NCBI RefSeq assembly: GCF_014805625.2
Contig: NW_023998414.1
Span: 10,313,212 to 10,377,211 of the forward strand
From: Glossina fuscipes
Taxonomy: Eukaryota; Arthropoda; Insecta; Diptera; Glossinidae
Length of the DNA stretch: 64,000 nt
Direction of reading: 5' to 3'
Of this stretch, positions 37,599 to 50,300 are shown piece by piece (position 1 is the stretch's first letter; every line of letters starts with the position of its first letter). The notes beneath the pieces were generated by a model. That model made no database searches. It had not been told where the DNA came from and saw only the letters and a program-made list of their open reading frames with translations. The position numbers and the translations under genes are program-made.

Positions 37599-39379
37599 GT
37601 TGAGAAAGTGAGAGAAGCAAAAAATATGATCGGAATATTTATTATGTCTATCGAATGCAAACAAACTTGTAAACTCTTTCACGTTTTTAACACTCTTAGC
37701 TATATTATGGAAATCGAATGAGATTTTACATATACAGCCCTTCACTTAAACAAAATCGCGGAAAAATCGATTAAAGAACCTTGAAACTGATGTCAAAATA
37801 ACTTCTGAGAACTGTTCTATTACCTTAAAAAAACTTCACGAGATTTCAAGAGATGGTCATATTTAAATTAATCGAAACAAGTAAATTAGTTTTGATATGA
37901 AAGAGGATCTTAAATTAAATACTCATCTAAGGTAAATATTCCAAAATCAGGTAGTGTTCTTATTACGTATGATATTTTAAGCATTTTCATTCTTTTGATG
38001 ATTATTTTTCTAAATCTCAACTTGCTGCTTGGAAACAGGAAGCTCTTAAACTATTGTGTGCGTATTTCATCATATGCGGGATTAAATCAATCCTGAAAGT
38101 TTTTGTATTCATTTTAATGTAATGCCTGAACGTCAAGTCTATTAAGACATATTTGATCATGTATTTTCGGAAACTTTCCGCTTTACTTACGGTCATAATT
38201 TTTCAATATTTGTTTGAGTTTCAATAACAATGTGCTAAAAAGTCCAGAGATGAAAAACAATATACTTTTCAAATACGCCATTTTTAATTTTTAATAATTA
38301 TATATTGTATGACAAATGCGGTAATATACATTTTCAAGTCTTGTTTTTTAAGGATGTCACAATTCCAAAAGCATTATTTTTAACTGATGAGTAGAACAAC
38401 GCATAATGCAAAATTAATTGAACACATAGTTTGCGTGCGTTGCTAAAGGGCAGTTAAATGTTTGGTTATATAAACGTTAATGAGGAAGTGTAAAATTGAT
38501 AAAGTGAAAACTATTTTTAAAAATGTTTTTTTAAAGCAAGATATGAAAGAAAAGGGAAAAATATTATATGTAATAATTTAATTTCATTTTTCTCTCTTGC
38601 TTCTTGTTGTTACAATAAAATTTTTTTAGTAAATGCAAATAACAATTGTTAAGACTAATATATTAATCATACGATTATGTCTTGTTTCCAAATATATCCC
38701 TGTTTTGATTGTCAAAAGTTGTGCAAACAAAATTTTAAAAATTTACTTTCACAATCAATTTTATTTCAACATTTAGTGCGCCATGCACCACGCATAACGA
38801 AATCGTTGTGTCAAGTTCCTTATATAAACATAATAATAAAATAAGTTTCTGTAGGCAAGACCAGCAGAGGTCTTCTGAGGAATATCATTGAAACATTATA
38901 AACATATATCCCATGTCCCAAGCAAATGTCCAATCGCTGTTATGAACTTTTGCGGGTTTTAGGCATTCTGACGATTAATCATAAATTTTGGCATGTTGAG
39001 AACAATCGTCTGAAATTTTTTATTATTATAACAGAATATAAAACTACAGAAGGAAAAGTAATTGCAATGGTTTTATGTTATCTTATGGAAAATAAGCAAA
39101 AGCAGGCGTATATGAAAAGTTTATTGTTTGTTTTTATTCATTCATTATACATTAAACAATTTCATTGGATTGCAGCGTAAAAGATTGGTAAAACATTTAA
39201 GGAGCAAGAATGGCACGTTCAACTTTGAAACATTGTTGTTCAGACAATTTTCTAAACTTTTTAAGGGCGTGCTATGGCTTATTATAAAGCACTTGGAACT
39301 ACAGGAAAATCAAAAAACTTTCTTGCCTTCTGTAACTCGGGTATAAACCATGTTTCTTCTTCTTAATATTAGAACTGTC

Positions 39380-40030
39380 GACATTTTGCAGATAGCTATT
39401 TCTACCGGAAAGGATCATTTTGATTTCCTTTTTTTGTCGAATTGTTATAATCGCAGAAGATAGGAGGCCGAAATTTGGCGTAAACATTCCTCGATCTGTT
39501 AATAATCCAATTTAAAACGAAAATGGTTGTGATCTGACCACATACACGCCCACCATAAATGAGAAACTAAAACAATCTCGAAAAAAAAAGATAATTTGTC
39601 CATATCTTCGTTTATATCTTTCGATCATAAAAAAACATTTCAGGAAATTTTTTAGCTAAATGTGCACCAAATCCACCTTCCGATTTGATCCAAAAATGGT
39701 CCTGATCGGTTCACTAGTACGCCCACAATTACGGATAAAAATTTAATTCCAATTTACTTCCAATTTGCTATTGGTTCGAAAAAATGCTAACGTGTGTTGG
39801 CACACCTGAGAAATAAATTGAGATTAAAATGAACCGATCGGGACTATTTCAGACGTGGCGATTTTTCGAGATTGTTCCGGTTTCTTCCATACTGCGAGCA
39901 GACACAAAACCAAGGTACATCCAGTTTTTACGTTACATTCGTAATCGTTCATAGAATCCATACAACAATTTTTGGACTGCTAAGACAAGAATAGGGGATC
40001 AAAACGACGCCTTGCTTCCATGATTACCCC
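39380..40030 (+). repeat. Dispersed repeat family B, copy 2
   Basis: Same orientation and block order as the copy at 17940-18700 (GAAATTTGGCGTAAACATTC, TCTCGAAAAAAAAAGATAAT, AAAAATGGTCCTGATCGG, TTTCGAGATTGTTCCGGTTT). Diverged, with indels. Confidence 0.6.
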
Positions 40031-42119
40031 TTCGATTTTTCAATTTGCCACGGATGAGAAGAAGTATGTGTAGAAGATTTCAACAAAAAATTGCAGATCA
40101 ATTTCAAATTGCAAGAAATTAACATTTAATTATTAAGAAAATATATAAATGATTTGGTAGCACTTTTTATCAGTCCTTTCGTTTTACAACACTGATATTT
40201 CATCAATTTCTTCGGAGTCTTTTGATCGTGAGTATGTAAATTGCAAATGTTGAGGAGAAAAGAATGTGAAATTAATCAAAAACTTCCTTATCGGATTAAT
40301 ATTTATTATATAACTATTCGGATAAAATTTTTTCAAAGTTCGGTTTATATTAATTTATTCAATTTGAAAGATCATGAGCCCATATCACATTATCTCTCGC
40401 TATGTTTGTAAGCTTTTCGAAATTCCCTTCTTACTATTCTAATAAGCAAGTTTGTCCACGTTTCTCCGTATAGATGGTTTCGGTTATGCCAATTAATTCA
40501 GTTTAAATTCCCGTCCTTCGTTGACAAGTTAATTTGATCTTATATTTAGATGTTAAAAAGTAAACCAATTAAATCGTAAGAGTGTGCTTTTGTTTTGTGA
40601 TCTACGTCTCATCCAAAGAAATAAAAATAAAATAAAAAAAATAATGCAAAATAAGACGTTATATATTCCCGTTTAATTTGTTTTCTCTTAATGTTGTTTA
40701 ATTTAATATTTGATAATCATACCGGTTAAATGTGCTTAAGAATAAATTATCATGCAAGACGTTTGAAATATCTTCGTTTTTTATAAAATAATTAAAGGTG
40801 AGTAATATAAAGATTATTTTATATATTGATTATGTTGAAATGAGGATGGGTGAATGAAGTTTTAAACTTTTTCTTTTTAAAAGTTGCGTTTCTTTAAACA
40901 CTTATACTTTGAATAGTTATGTAAAGAATGGAATCCTTTTAACGGAGACAACGGTGTTTCTTGCTTTATTTGTTCTCATTAGAACAAAAAAAAAAAAAAC
41001 AAAACGACAATTATATATATATATATGAGAGAATTGCATGAGGCATTTAAGAAATGTAGAGTAAGTGTAATAATGGAATGGAACAATGCGGAAATACAAA
41101 TGTCGACGGGAGAATCATTCTGCCTAAAAATATGCCAAGATTTACTTTCTTTGTGAATAGAATATAATTAAGGCAAATACGTTCATAAAAATTTATTTTC
41201 GATTTACATTCACATTAAGACGCAGAGTGGTTTGTAGGAAAACATTTAGCAAACTATAACTAATTCAGCTAAAAATTTTAGATTAGTTTAAGCTGAGTGG
41301 TTGTCCTGTCTTGCTACACTTGCTTACAAATGCTTAGACAGGAGTTCACTTCGTTAGCTAAGAAATGGCTCATAAGCATGTGCAGAAGTAAGTGTATCGT
41401 TTCACACATATTATAATAGTAATTTTCTTTCAATTTATTTTTTTCAATAAACGCGCTATTCTTCAATGCTTTTCCGAATAACGCGTTTCTTTTCATTTTT
41501 AGATAGTCTAGATATATTTCCAAAAGAACGGACAACTACAGGAATTTCTAATAAAAATTTTTGTTTTTTCATGCACTCGCATTATACCGACGAATCTTAT
41601 ATTCGTTATTAACAACAATATTCGTTAGACGGCTTAAGTAGTTTTATTTTGAGTTAGTATTCTTGGTGGAATCTTAGTCAAAGTTGTTCGCAAATATGCA
41701 CAGATTTGAACTGTTTAATCACACTATAGAGATCAACTTGGCGCTTCAAAGCATATCTTAGTAGAAGCAGGGTTCTACAATCGACTGGTGGCATTATAGC
41801 TTTTGTACCCACTTTACTTTCTACAGGATTTTCTTTGCCTTCTCATCTGAGTTAGTTGCTAAAATAGAAGGATAACATGAAAGTTCTACTTTATACGATC
41901 AATTATATGAAAATTTAAATTTATTTCTCTGCAGAGCTTCTCAGAAAATCAAGATCACTCTTTGTCCCTTTTTTGTATATGACCAGACACTCACGATGGT
42001 TGTAAGGAAAATTTATTAGTAAAGAAGGATAGAAAGAGCGAGTGATGCTTGTGTCCGTTTAAGTTAAAAGTGAAAACGTAAGGCACGGCGGGTAGACTAC
42101 TGCTGCTGGTAGGTTATTT
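40031..42119. other. Intergenic DNA
   Basis: AT-rich, a short TA run at 41012-41026, no gene or family A-C repeat seen. Confidence 0.5.
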
Positions 42120-42131
42120 CAGAGGCGGCAG

Positions 42132-42370
42132 AATTTGTGGCAAGGGTTTAACGTGGGTTCCTGCCTGTAAGGCTTAACCCCTCGGTGGCCCAAACCACTT
42201 TTAAGCGTACTACGCCCCCTGGCGAGTTAGGCAATCCCCACAGAGTAGGGGCCTAAACAGCACCAGAATAGTTTATTGTGTATGGAACAATAAACCCCAC
42301 TCTGGTGAATGGCGAGGCCTAGCTGCACTCAATTGTTCCATTTTAGCTAGGAACTCGCCAACCACAACCA
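42132..42370. mobile_element. Hairpin-rich SINE-like insertion with 12-bp target-site duplication
   Basis: The 239 bases are flanked by exact direct repeats CAGAGGCGGCAG (42120-42131 and 42371-42382). The insert is richer in GC than its surroundings and folds into successive stems: GGGTT-AA 42144-42151 with 42174-42180; GTGG/CCAC 42185-42198; TTAGG and CCCC 42227-42239 with GGGG and CCTAA 42248-42256; CACCAGA and GTTTATTGT 42261-42279 with ACAATAAAC and TCTGGTG 42287-42307; TGGCGAG and CCTAGCT 42310-42324 with AGCTAGG and CTCGCCA 42345-42360. It ends in two AACCAC units, like the short repeated tails of some LINE-mobilised elements. No open frame. I do not recognise the family. Confidence 0.6.
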
Positions 42371-44139
42371 CAGAGGCGGCAGCGTGATTAAGAAGCGACG
42401 AGTTGCGGTAGTGTGTCGTACGATATCCAGGCAATTCCAGGACGATTCGAGCGAAACGCTAATAAAGCCTTATAGTCCTCGTCAAGGATTTAATTGAGGA
42501 CCATATCTTGTTTATCTCTATAGAATACTTAACCTGGATGTACATACCCATAAGCACCACACAGCCTATAATTACGCTGATGCTCGGGCGTCTCGAGAGT
42601 TTTACACCTACTTTCGTCATCCATGAGCATCTTAGGCTTTTGCTGTCAATCATTCACAGGCGATGTCCCGTATTCGTGTAACACGATGATGGGCAGGAAG
42701 AAGCCAGAAAAGAGAAGGAGATAGGGAGAGTGGAATTGAATCGCTAAGCGTTATGCATCGATTGAGCTACGGTCATGCGAGTTATACTATAACTTTCAAT
42801 TTGAGGAATTAACGAAGAGTCGTGATCTGCAAGTTATGCAAAGCAAATGTTTTTTAGATGGCATTAAACTCCACGCTTTACGTAACGTAATTAATTCAAA
42901 TACATTAAGGTTTCAATGTTTGGTTGTTTATAACTTTACCTTCGAAGAGCACACTATTGCCTCTAAAGTAAGCACGTGTTTGGATTAAATTTCAAACCGC
43001 TACCAGGTGTTATATATATATGTATATATAAAAGAACATTCATTCGTTAGTATTCTATATATCTGCTTTACCTTCAATATCTATTATAAGTACATTACAT
43101 TAAAGGGTATAAAGTCATTGCGATAATAGAAAGATTTCTTTCTTGTGGTTTTCAAGAATAGGAATCTCTTCGAAGTGCGCTACATGCGATATGCATGTAT
43201 TGTTCGCGGTTTCGATTTAATTTAAGTCGCGAATGGAAATGGAAATGAAAATGAAATCTTTTCTTCTCACATACAATACCATTTCCGTTGTTTAATCTCA
43301 ATTTTGACATTTTATCTCTATCACAACAAGTGATTTTTTTTTTTGAATTCTTTAGTGTTTCATGAATGCTTTCAGGTAAAGGTTATGAACCTTTTTGCTA
43401 TTCCTTGCCTTTGCTAAGTAGTTCAAGAAGCACTTGTTTATTTGGCGGATGAGAGTGAATCTGCCTCTTTTTCTTGTATCTCATACCGGAAGAGTCCTTA
43501 CATGTACATTCTCAAGCAGGTAGATAGCTAGTGGCGTATAAAGGCCAGCACCATTTCTATGACAATTAAACTAAGAGTTGAAATTTAAGGTTAGAATTTT
43601 CAACCTGACATAAGCATCGAAATGAAAATCGTATATAAATTGTGGCTGGAACTAAAGCATTATAATAATGACTGTAATACTTTCTATAATTGAATTGAAT
43701 TGAAAATTGAAATCGCTTCAAAGAGAGTGGTGATCAATCGGTAGCTAGGTGTAAGGGAATGCGCTGCTTGAGAAACAGTGCTTCATACGACGTGATTTGT
43801 GAATTAGACAAAGCTACTCTCAAAACTAGCCGGGCTTTATAGTAAGTAATTAGTTTCTTAGGCTAGACGATACTGGATAAATTATCTCACTCATTGATCG
43901 ATGGTAAAGCAAAGTGTTCATGTCGTCCAACTAGTGCTCTGGTAGGGTCAACCGAATATTATGATCTATGTATTGCTTCAATAACTTAATGTGGAACGCT
44001 ATCAATAACAATTGACGCATCTAAGCCGATTATTAGAGACAAGAATTCCACAATATACGAAAGAATAAAATATTTGTGCTAGAGAGCCTATTAAGTTTGC
44101 GCGGACTTAAGATAGATGCACTTTTTATTAGATGGATAA

Positions 44140-44700
44140 ATGCGGAACCATTTTTTGAATCGATTTAAACTCGTCTGTCCATCTGTCCAGCTAATATCTA
44201 TCGATATATTTTTATGTTCAACTTGCAAGTTGCAATTTCCGACATATTTTGATCAAATTTGTTACATGTTCGTGACATGCTTTATTCCAAGAATAAATCG
44301 TGTCGGGAACGGGAATTAGATCGAACCATTCTCACAAGCACTACCTATATAACGTCATATGTGGGAAAAGTTGTTCAATTGGAAAAATATGCAATTTCGA
44401 ATATTAGTTCGGCGTAATATCAAATCGTTATGAAAGCTATGGTTAATTGAGGCGTATTGTTACTCTACATGACGTGTAGCGCATTGTTGCATTAAACATG
44501 TTCGAATGTATGTAACACCCAGAAAGAATTAAGATAGCGTTTTCTTTCGTTATATTGCTCGACTTAAAATAATTTTCTGATTGTCTGTCTGTTTGTCCGC
44601 CTCATGTTTGTGTATGTATTCTTGTGTTCGACATAGCGATCGCAATTTTTGAATTCCGTTTGATATGACTGTCCTTACGAAATCGCAAGAAACTCGAATT
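44140..44700 (-). repeat. Two family A repeat fragments, minus orientation
   Basis: First fragment: TCGTCTGTCCATCTGTCCAG, TTTTGATCAAATTTGTTACA, CTACCTATATAACGTCATAT (44168-44360). Second: AACACCCAGAAAGAATTAAG, ATTGTCTGTCTGTTTGTCCG (44513-44640). Confidence 0.55.
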
Positions 44701-44759
44701 TTTTATATTTTATGATGCAAATAAGTGAAGACTATAAAGTCTTGGAGAAGGGAATTAAA

Positions 44760-46650
44760 GCCAAAAGGCAAAAAAAAAAAAAAACAAAACGTACCACAAG
44801 TTATATAAGATAAATGCATTGATTGATCATGTTAAGGTAATTCTTTATGAGTTGGTTCCTCTCCTACCCTTGTCAAGTAAAAATCAAAAGCTTAAGAAGA
44901 AATCATGCGATGAACTTATTATCAAGTTATTGTTAATGCAAATGTAAATGAAATCTTCAATGGATCGCTGGATGGGTTTGAGCAACCCATAGAACTGCCA
45001 AATCTTGGTTAGTTCCAATCACCATAGTGATTGGTCGGGTCTCTGATAAATGGCAATAAACGAGGTCGGCCCAGTAATGTCTCATTACAGCAAAGTTTAT
45101 AGGCGAGAACCCTAGAGAGGTCTCATCTCATCCTTTTCCGTCTATGGATGTACGAAGAGACGGCCTTGATCAATGACCTCAATTTTCAAACTCATTGGTC
45201 TTCGAAATTCAACTATGTAAGGGTATCAGACAGGGTGGTCGGGTAGCGAATGCAATTTTCCCTTATTTTTAAAGGCTAAAAAACGCCAAAAGTTGTTTCA
45301 TGGATTTTCATGTTTTGCAATGTTTTGAGGAGTATATGCATGATGATGTAGGAATACATCAATGTGTTTTCTTGAACATTAAAGAAAATATTCTTATGTG
45401 GCTTTTTCCTTTTACCGCTAGCTGCGCCCGTTTTCCGTTTTATTTTTTTAAAATGAAAATTCATGCCTTTAAGAGTTAAATTCTAATTGGAACATCTTCG
45501 ATAGAGTCACGAATTCCAATGCCACAATACAGAGATAAAATAGATATTATATTATTCGTGAACACCGAGCCATATTGGTCTCTTGCGAAATGAGCGAGTA
45601 GACCTACCAATCAAATCCACGACTTCGGCATCTTTAGACATAGATGGCAGTAAGGAAGAGACTGACTTGTATTTCAAAAGACATTCAAGCGGAAAATTAA
45701 TGAAAGAAATCGACAGAACTATCATCCACACTACCCGAATATTCATCGCCACTATATACGATCGATATGGAGGATGGATGAAGACATTTGCAAGAGTTCG
45801 CCAGAAGGAATCCATTCTCGTAATTTGCTATTGTGAATGAAATCGAACTTGTCCATTAAATGTCCAGACACAAATGTAACCTGTAGACAGTCTAATATAA
45901 TAATAGCTCTTTGGCAGTTTTCTATTATCTTAAATAAGTAGGTGTGACGTGGCCCTAACCTTACGAGTATTGGACAGTGCACGCGTTACTATGTACGGCG
46001 TAGATGACACAAGTTATATTGATGGATCGACTGAGTGGAGTTTCTTCCACCCAGAATCATCTATCGCCAAGAAACTCTACCAATAAAAATTGATACGATT
46101 GGCACAAAAGGTGGGCGTGATATTCCAAAAGCTTCGATATCCCGAAAGGATTCGGCCTCAGTTCGAATCTGGAATGTGTTAACCCTCTTTCATCAGCAGA
46201 TATTATTGCTTCCGATTAACCGGGATTCGAATAGATGACCGCAACGGTCGAGACATTGGTTCAAAATGAAATTTGAAAATTGCTAGAGATGGGAAAAAGT
46301 CGTAGCCACCAATAATGGTCAGTACTTTCGTCAATTAGTACGAATCGAACTAATTCGTGGAAACTCCTAAATAATTTGTAATATTTTGATGGATCATAAT
46401 CTTAATTTAGCTAACATATAGAGCAAAGTACATTCACGTTTCATATGGCAGGGAATTTCGGCTCTTTCCTTACTTGTCTTCATGAATATTCATTGGGCAT
46501 ATATTTGTTTTTGCTAATTCATTACAGCACTTTGTACAATCCAAACATTGACAATGTGCTTAATTAAAAGCACAATTTAAAATGAACAAAGAATAAAAAA
46601 AAAAAAAAAAAAAATAAATAAATAATTTATGCAATTCTTGGTTGTTGAAA
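44760..46650. other. Intergenic DNA upstream of the P450 cluster
   Basis: Overlapping frames on both strands at 45552-45982 (up to 87 codons) are open but not recognisable. The stretch near 45000-45250 and 45960-46250 has higher GC and transposon-like wording that I could not assign. Confidence 0.4.
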
Positions 46651-46653
46651 TTA

Positions 46654-46692
46654 ATATAACAATTTACATGGCTAGCAGGTACATGTCAGTTT
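46654..46692 (+). promoter_or_regulatory. Putative core promoter of CYP4G copy 1
   Basis: ATATAAC at 46654-46660 and an arthropod initiator TCAGTT with its A at 46688 are about 33 bases apart, the normal TATA-to-initiator distance. This predicts a 5' UTR of about 109 bases without needing an intron. Position and spacing are seen; function is inferred. Confidence 0.45.
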
Positions 46693-46796
46693 CAACCAAG
46701 ACCTCTGTTGATTAATACATCCAGTTGGGGCCGATAGTTTGATACGGTGAAAATTTGTAACAAAATTAAAATTAGGGATAAAATTGAAATAACAAC

Positions 46797-48516
46797 ATGT
46801 CTATGGATATAGTTAACGACACTGTACAGGCGAATGTAGCGAATCAATCCTTTGCGTCGAGCTCTATCTTCAACTCGTTTTTGACGGCAGCTGTTGGTTT
46901 GGTTCTTATACTTGCCTTATACGAGTACTGGCGCCGTAATACCCGCGCATATAAATTACTGAAGAATATACCAACAGTACCGGAATATCCTGTTGTTGGA
47001 CATGGTCATTATGTCCTGCTACGAAATAATCCAGAAATGCTTGACATTTTTGTTGACCTAATGCGAAAAGGCGGCGACACATTACGTCTATCCTTGGGTC
47101 ATATTAATGTCGTAGCGATAAGTAATCCAGTTGATGTGGAAATATTTTTAAGCGGTCAAAAGCATTTGGAAAAGTCCGTAGAATATCGTTTCTTTCATCC
47201 ATGGTTCGGCGATGGCCTATTAGTATCGAAAGGTCATCATTGGCGTCACCATCGTAAAATGATTGCTCCCACCTTTCATCAAAGCATATTAAAGAGTTTT
47301 GTTCCGACTTTCGTTCAGCACTCTAAAGACGTATGTGATCGTTTGTTGGCTAAAGTTGGTAAAGATTTTGATTGTCATAAATACATGTCTGAGACAACAG
47401 TCAATATATTATTAACTACCGCGATGGGCTTGAAAAAACAACCCGAACTGGAGACGAGCGCCGAATATGCTCAGGCTGTTATGGATATGTGCGATATCAT
47501 ACATAATCGCCAGATTAAAATGATGTATCGCATGGACGCTTTATATAGGTGGACGAATATGCGGCAAAAGGATAATAAATTAATGAACATAATATTAACT
47601 ATGACGCAAAAAGTTGTTGAGGAACGTAAAAGGAATTTTAATGCCGACGAAAGAGCGGTTATTGAGAAAGTTGCTGCCGCGTCGGGTAAGAAGACGATAA
47701 ATGAAAAGAAGGAAGGTTTACGTGATGATTTGGATGAAATTGACGAGAACGATGTCGGCGAGAAGAAACGTTTGGCCTTATTAGACGCAATGATGGAAAT
47801 GGAAAAGAATCCGAATATTACGTGGACCGATAAAGATATTAGGGATGAAGTGAACACAATTATGTTTGAAGTAAGTTTAAAATGTTTGTACTGTTGTAGA
47901 TGTGACGTTAAACGCTTTTCAGGGACATGATACGACGGCTGCTGGTTCTAGTTTTGCCCTTTGCATGCTCGGTATTCATCAAGATATACAACAGCGGGTA
48001 GTTGAGGAGCAGGAAGCTATCTTCGGTCTTGATATGCAGCGTGATTGTACGTTTGCCGATACGTTGCAAATGAATTATTTGGAACGCGTAATATGTGAAA
48101 CCCTTCGGTTATTCCCGCCCGTACCGTTAATTGCTCGCAAAGCTGAGGAGGATGTTAAACTGGCGTCGGCGCCCTACCTCGTACCGAAGGGCACCTCCGT
48201 TTTAATAAGTCAATTTATCATTCATCGAAAGGCTAGTCTCTATCCCGATCCCGATAAATTCGATCCTGATAGATTTTTACCGGAACGCACCGCACAAAGG
48301 CATTATTACAGTTTTATACCGTTTAGTGCTGGACCGCGTAGTTGCGTCGGTCGCAAGTTCGCTATGTTGCAACTGAAAGTTTTACTTTCAACCATCATTC
48401 GCAAATATAAGGTCTTCTCAAGTCGTACCGACAAAGACTTTAGATTACAAGGTGATATCATTTTGAAATTGGGAAACGGCTTTCAAATTTCTCTTGAGCC
48501 ACGTACCTATGCGTAA
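46797..48516 (+). CDS. Cytochrome P450, CYP4G1-like, tandem copy 1 (oenocyte oxidative decarbonylase family)
   Basis: Two exons, 46797-47870 and 47923-48516, with a 52-bp GT-AG intron in phase 0; 555 residues (Drosophila Cyp4g1 is about 556). ATG is preceded by AACAAC, a good fly start context. In order: membrane anchor at about 26-43 running into ALYEYWRRNTR; WFGDGLL and HHWRHHRKMIAPTFHQSILK (helix C region); the CYP4G-specific acidic insertion (EGLRDDLDEIDENDVGEKKR); I-helix GHDTTAAG at 359-366; ExxR as ETLR at 417-420; FDPDRFLPER; haem loop PFSAGPRSCVGRK with the ligand Cys at 499. Family knowledge: ER-bound CYP4G enzymes turn long-chain aldehydes (or alcohols) into cuticular hydrocarbons in oenocytes, with P450 reductase as partner. 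All key residues are present, so it should be active. The last quarter of exon 1 and the first 158 bases of exon 2 are almost identical to copy 3. Confidence 0.95.
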
Positions 48517-48710
48517 ACGATATCTGTACCGTTATATTCTTTTATTTTTCGATATATTTCTTTTTTCCTTTTCGATACTAACAATTGTAGAAAAATTTAG
48601 CAAGTGATTTAGCAAGAGGAACAACAACCGAGGAACAATTAGAACATGAATAATTTTTGTTATCCATTTCGTTACTAACACTAGTTGTAGACTTTATTAG
48701 CAAAAGATCA

Positions 48711-48716
48711 AATAAA
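48711..48716 (+). terminator. Poly(A) signal of CYP4G copy 1
   Basis: AATAAA, part of AATAAAATAA, 195 bases after the stop. It is the first canonical signal in the 3' flank. Confidence 0.5.
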
Positions 48717-49289
48717 ATAAAGATCATAAGCAGTACAACATTGCAAACAAAGGAGTTCTTCTATCCGTGCCAGTAAGAGGCATGCAGCTCGTATTGTAAT
48801 GCGTATAAATGTTAGGGTAAATAAATAGATGAAAAAATTGGGGGCATGGCTATCATGAGATTTGTAATTTTTATCCTCGTTCACATGAACATCCTCATGT
48901 AAAGCTATGCGTTAATTTTTCGCAAACATATATACATATATATATATATATACGAGTTAAGAAGAGTTCCCGGCTACCGTTTAATATCCAAGCAATCTTT
49001 TTATGGAAGCCGAACTCTCACTTAACATAGACTAAGTATTAGCTTGCATTGTTTTTTGCTCATACTGAGCGTAATATGCGAAGTGAATGCATGTTGAAGG
49101 CATCGTGACACTTCATAATTTAAGATTTTCTTTGAGTACTCAACGTATTGCGTAACACGTAAGAAACTTATGTTTGCTCGCAGTAATCGCAAATCTTTTA
49201 CACCCATCGCAATTGATTTTCGCCATTTTTCGAATATTTATAAGGTGTAAGTTTTGCACGCTACAAAAAGTAACGAGCAAAAACCATGG

Positions 49290-49990
49290 AAAACAAATGT
49301 GTGCTCAGTTTTTGTTACATAGACGTATGGGCGGGCAGTGTAGACATGTTCTTTGAAAAGTTTGGTTCATTTTCAAATTCTTTTCCAAATTTTTTGACCG
49401 ATATCTTCACTTTTACGAACGGGAGAATGTTAACCATAGATATTGCACAGTTGCGCAGACGGACAGATGGACAGATGGACAGCTGAATGGACGGATATGC
49501 TTAGGGGTTCCTGAATCTTGGTTCTGTGCGTTATAAAAGTTTTGAAACAAAAGCAAAATTAAATTATAAATCACTTAAAAAAATTCTGTAGGCGTGGCGG
49601 ATTTTTTCATATTTGTTGATTTACTACACCATCGCTCGTAGAATATATGGTCAAATGTTTGGAGATTTACGTGCTGTTGTTTATGAGTGATGAACAAAAA
49701 ACGAATTTTTTATTTTGTTTGACAAACAAAGGTGTTGTCAGCTTGTGTAGCATTGGAGGTATGTCCGCTAGACCGATTTAACCTATTTTCAATACCAACC
49801 TGCGTGCAAGAAATTCAAAAATTTCTATAAAGTCGCAAGTCCATAGCTGAATTTTTGCGCGCCAAGGGAATGTTTACAACAGACATTTTACAGATGGACA
49901 GACAGCCAAACGAATGTGCTTCAAGCATTCAAAATTGTTCCTGGTCAAGAATATATACACTCTATGGCGTTTTTGAAGTTTCCTTTTGAG
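49290..49990 (+). repeat. Dispersed repeat family C, two tandem-like copies
   Basis: GGGAGAATGTTAACCATAG, then GACGGACAGATGGACAGATG (about 49420-49490); and GGGAATGTTTACAACAGAC, then ACAGATGGACAGACAGCC (about 49868-49910). Both are followed by a short region mentioning TTTTGAA. Confidence 0.45.
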
Positions 49991-50140
49991 CGTTGCAATT
50001 CACATAATGGGTATAAAAAAAGGAAGGAAACGTCGTTTATAAGGCAAAAGCCTTGCAAGCCTTATAACAAGGCTTAGGTAAAAGAAGAGTCGACTGTTAA
50101 GTACTCCTTATTTACTTTTTCGTTTGTAAATGCCAAAGAT

Positions 50141-50142
<2 letters not shown>

Positions 50143-50184
<42 letters not shown>
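50143..50184. repeat. (GA)n microsatellite
   Basis: About 42 bases of GA with one A insertion. Confidence 0.9.
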
Positions 50185-50217
50185 CAACTGCATTCAAAGT
50201 GATTTTAATCATGGCTC

Positions 50218-50300
50218 TCATTGGACGAACGGTATAGAAAATGGTTCGGATCGGATCACCTCTTCGATCACCATCATGGGAAAACATTGAAAATTCTCGC
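50218..50300 (-). repeat. Short family A repeat fragment, minus orientation
   Basis: ATAGAAAATGGTTCGGATCG followed by ATCACCTCTTCGATCACC is the core block of the family, with both ends missing. A GA microsatellite lies just upstream. Confidence 0.5.

Noticed and set aside
42700..42785. Minus-strand tRNA-like TAGCTCAATCGATG...GATTCAATTCC
   Set aside because: The box spacing (about 27 bases) is too short for a tRNA and arms do not pair; at most a weak SINE trace.
45552..45982. Possible coding region from overlapping 76-87 codon frames on both strands
   Set aside because: Both strands are open, neither has a recognisable motif or splice context; too short and unsupported.
47471..47857. Long minus-strand open frames inside CYP4G exons (also 54764-55087 and 57799-58341)
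   Set aside because: They are antisense shadows of the strongly coding plus strand, recurring at the same place in each paralogue because the coding sequence is conserved; no domain or start context.
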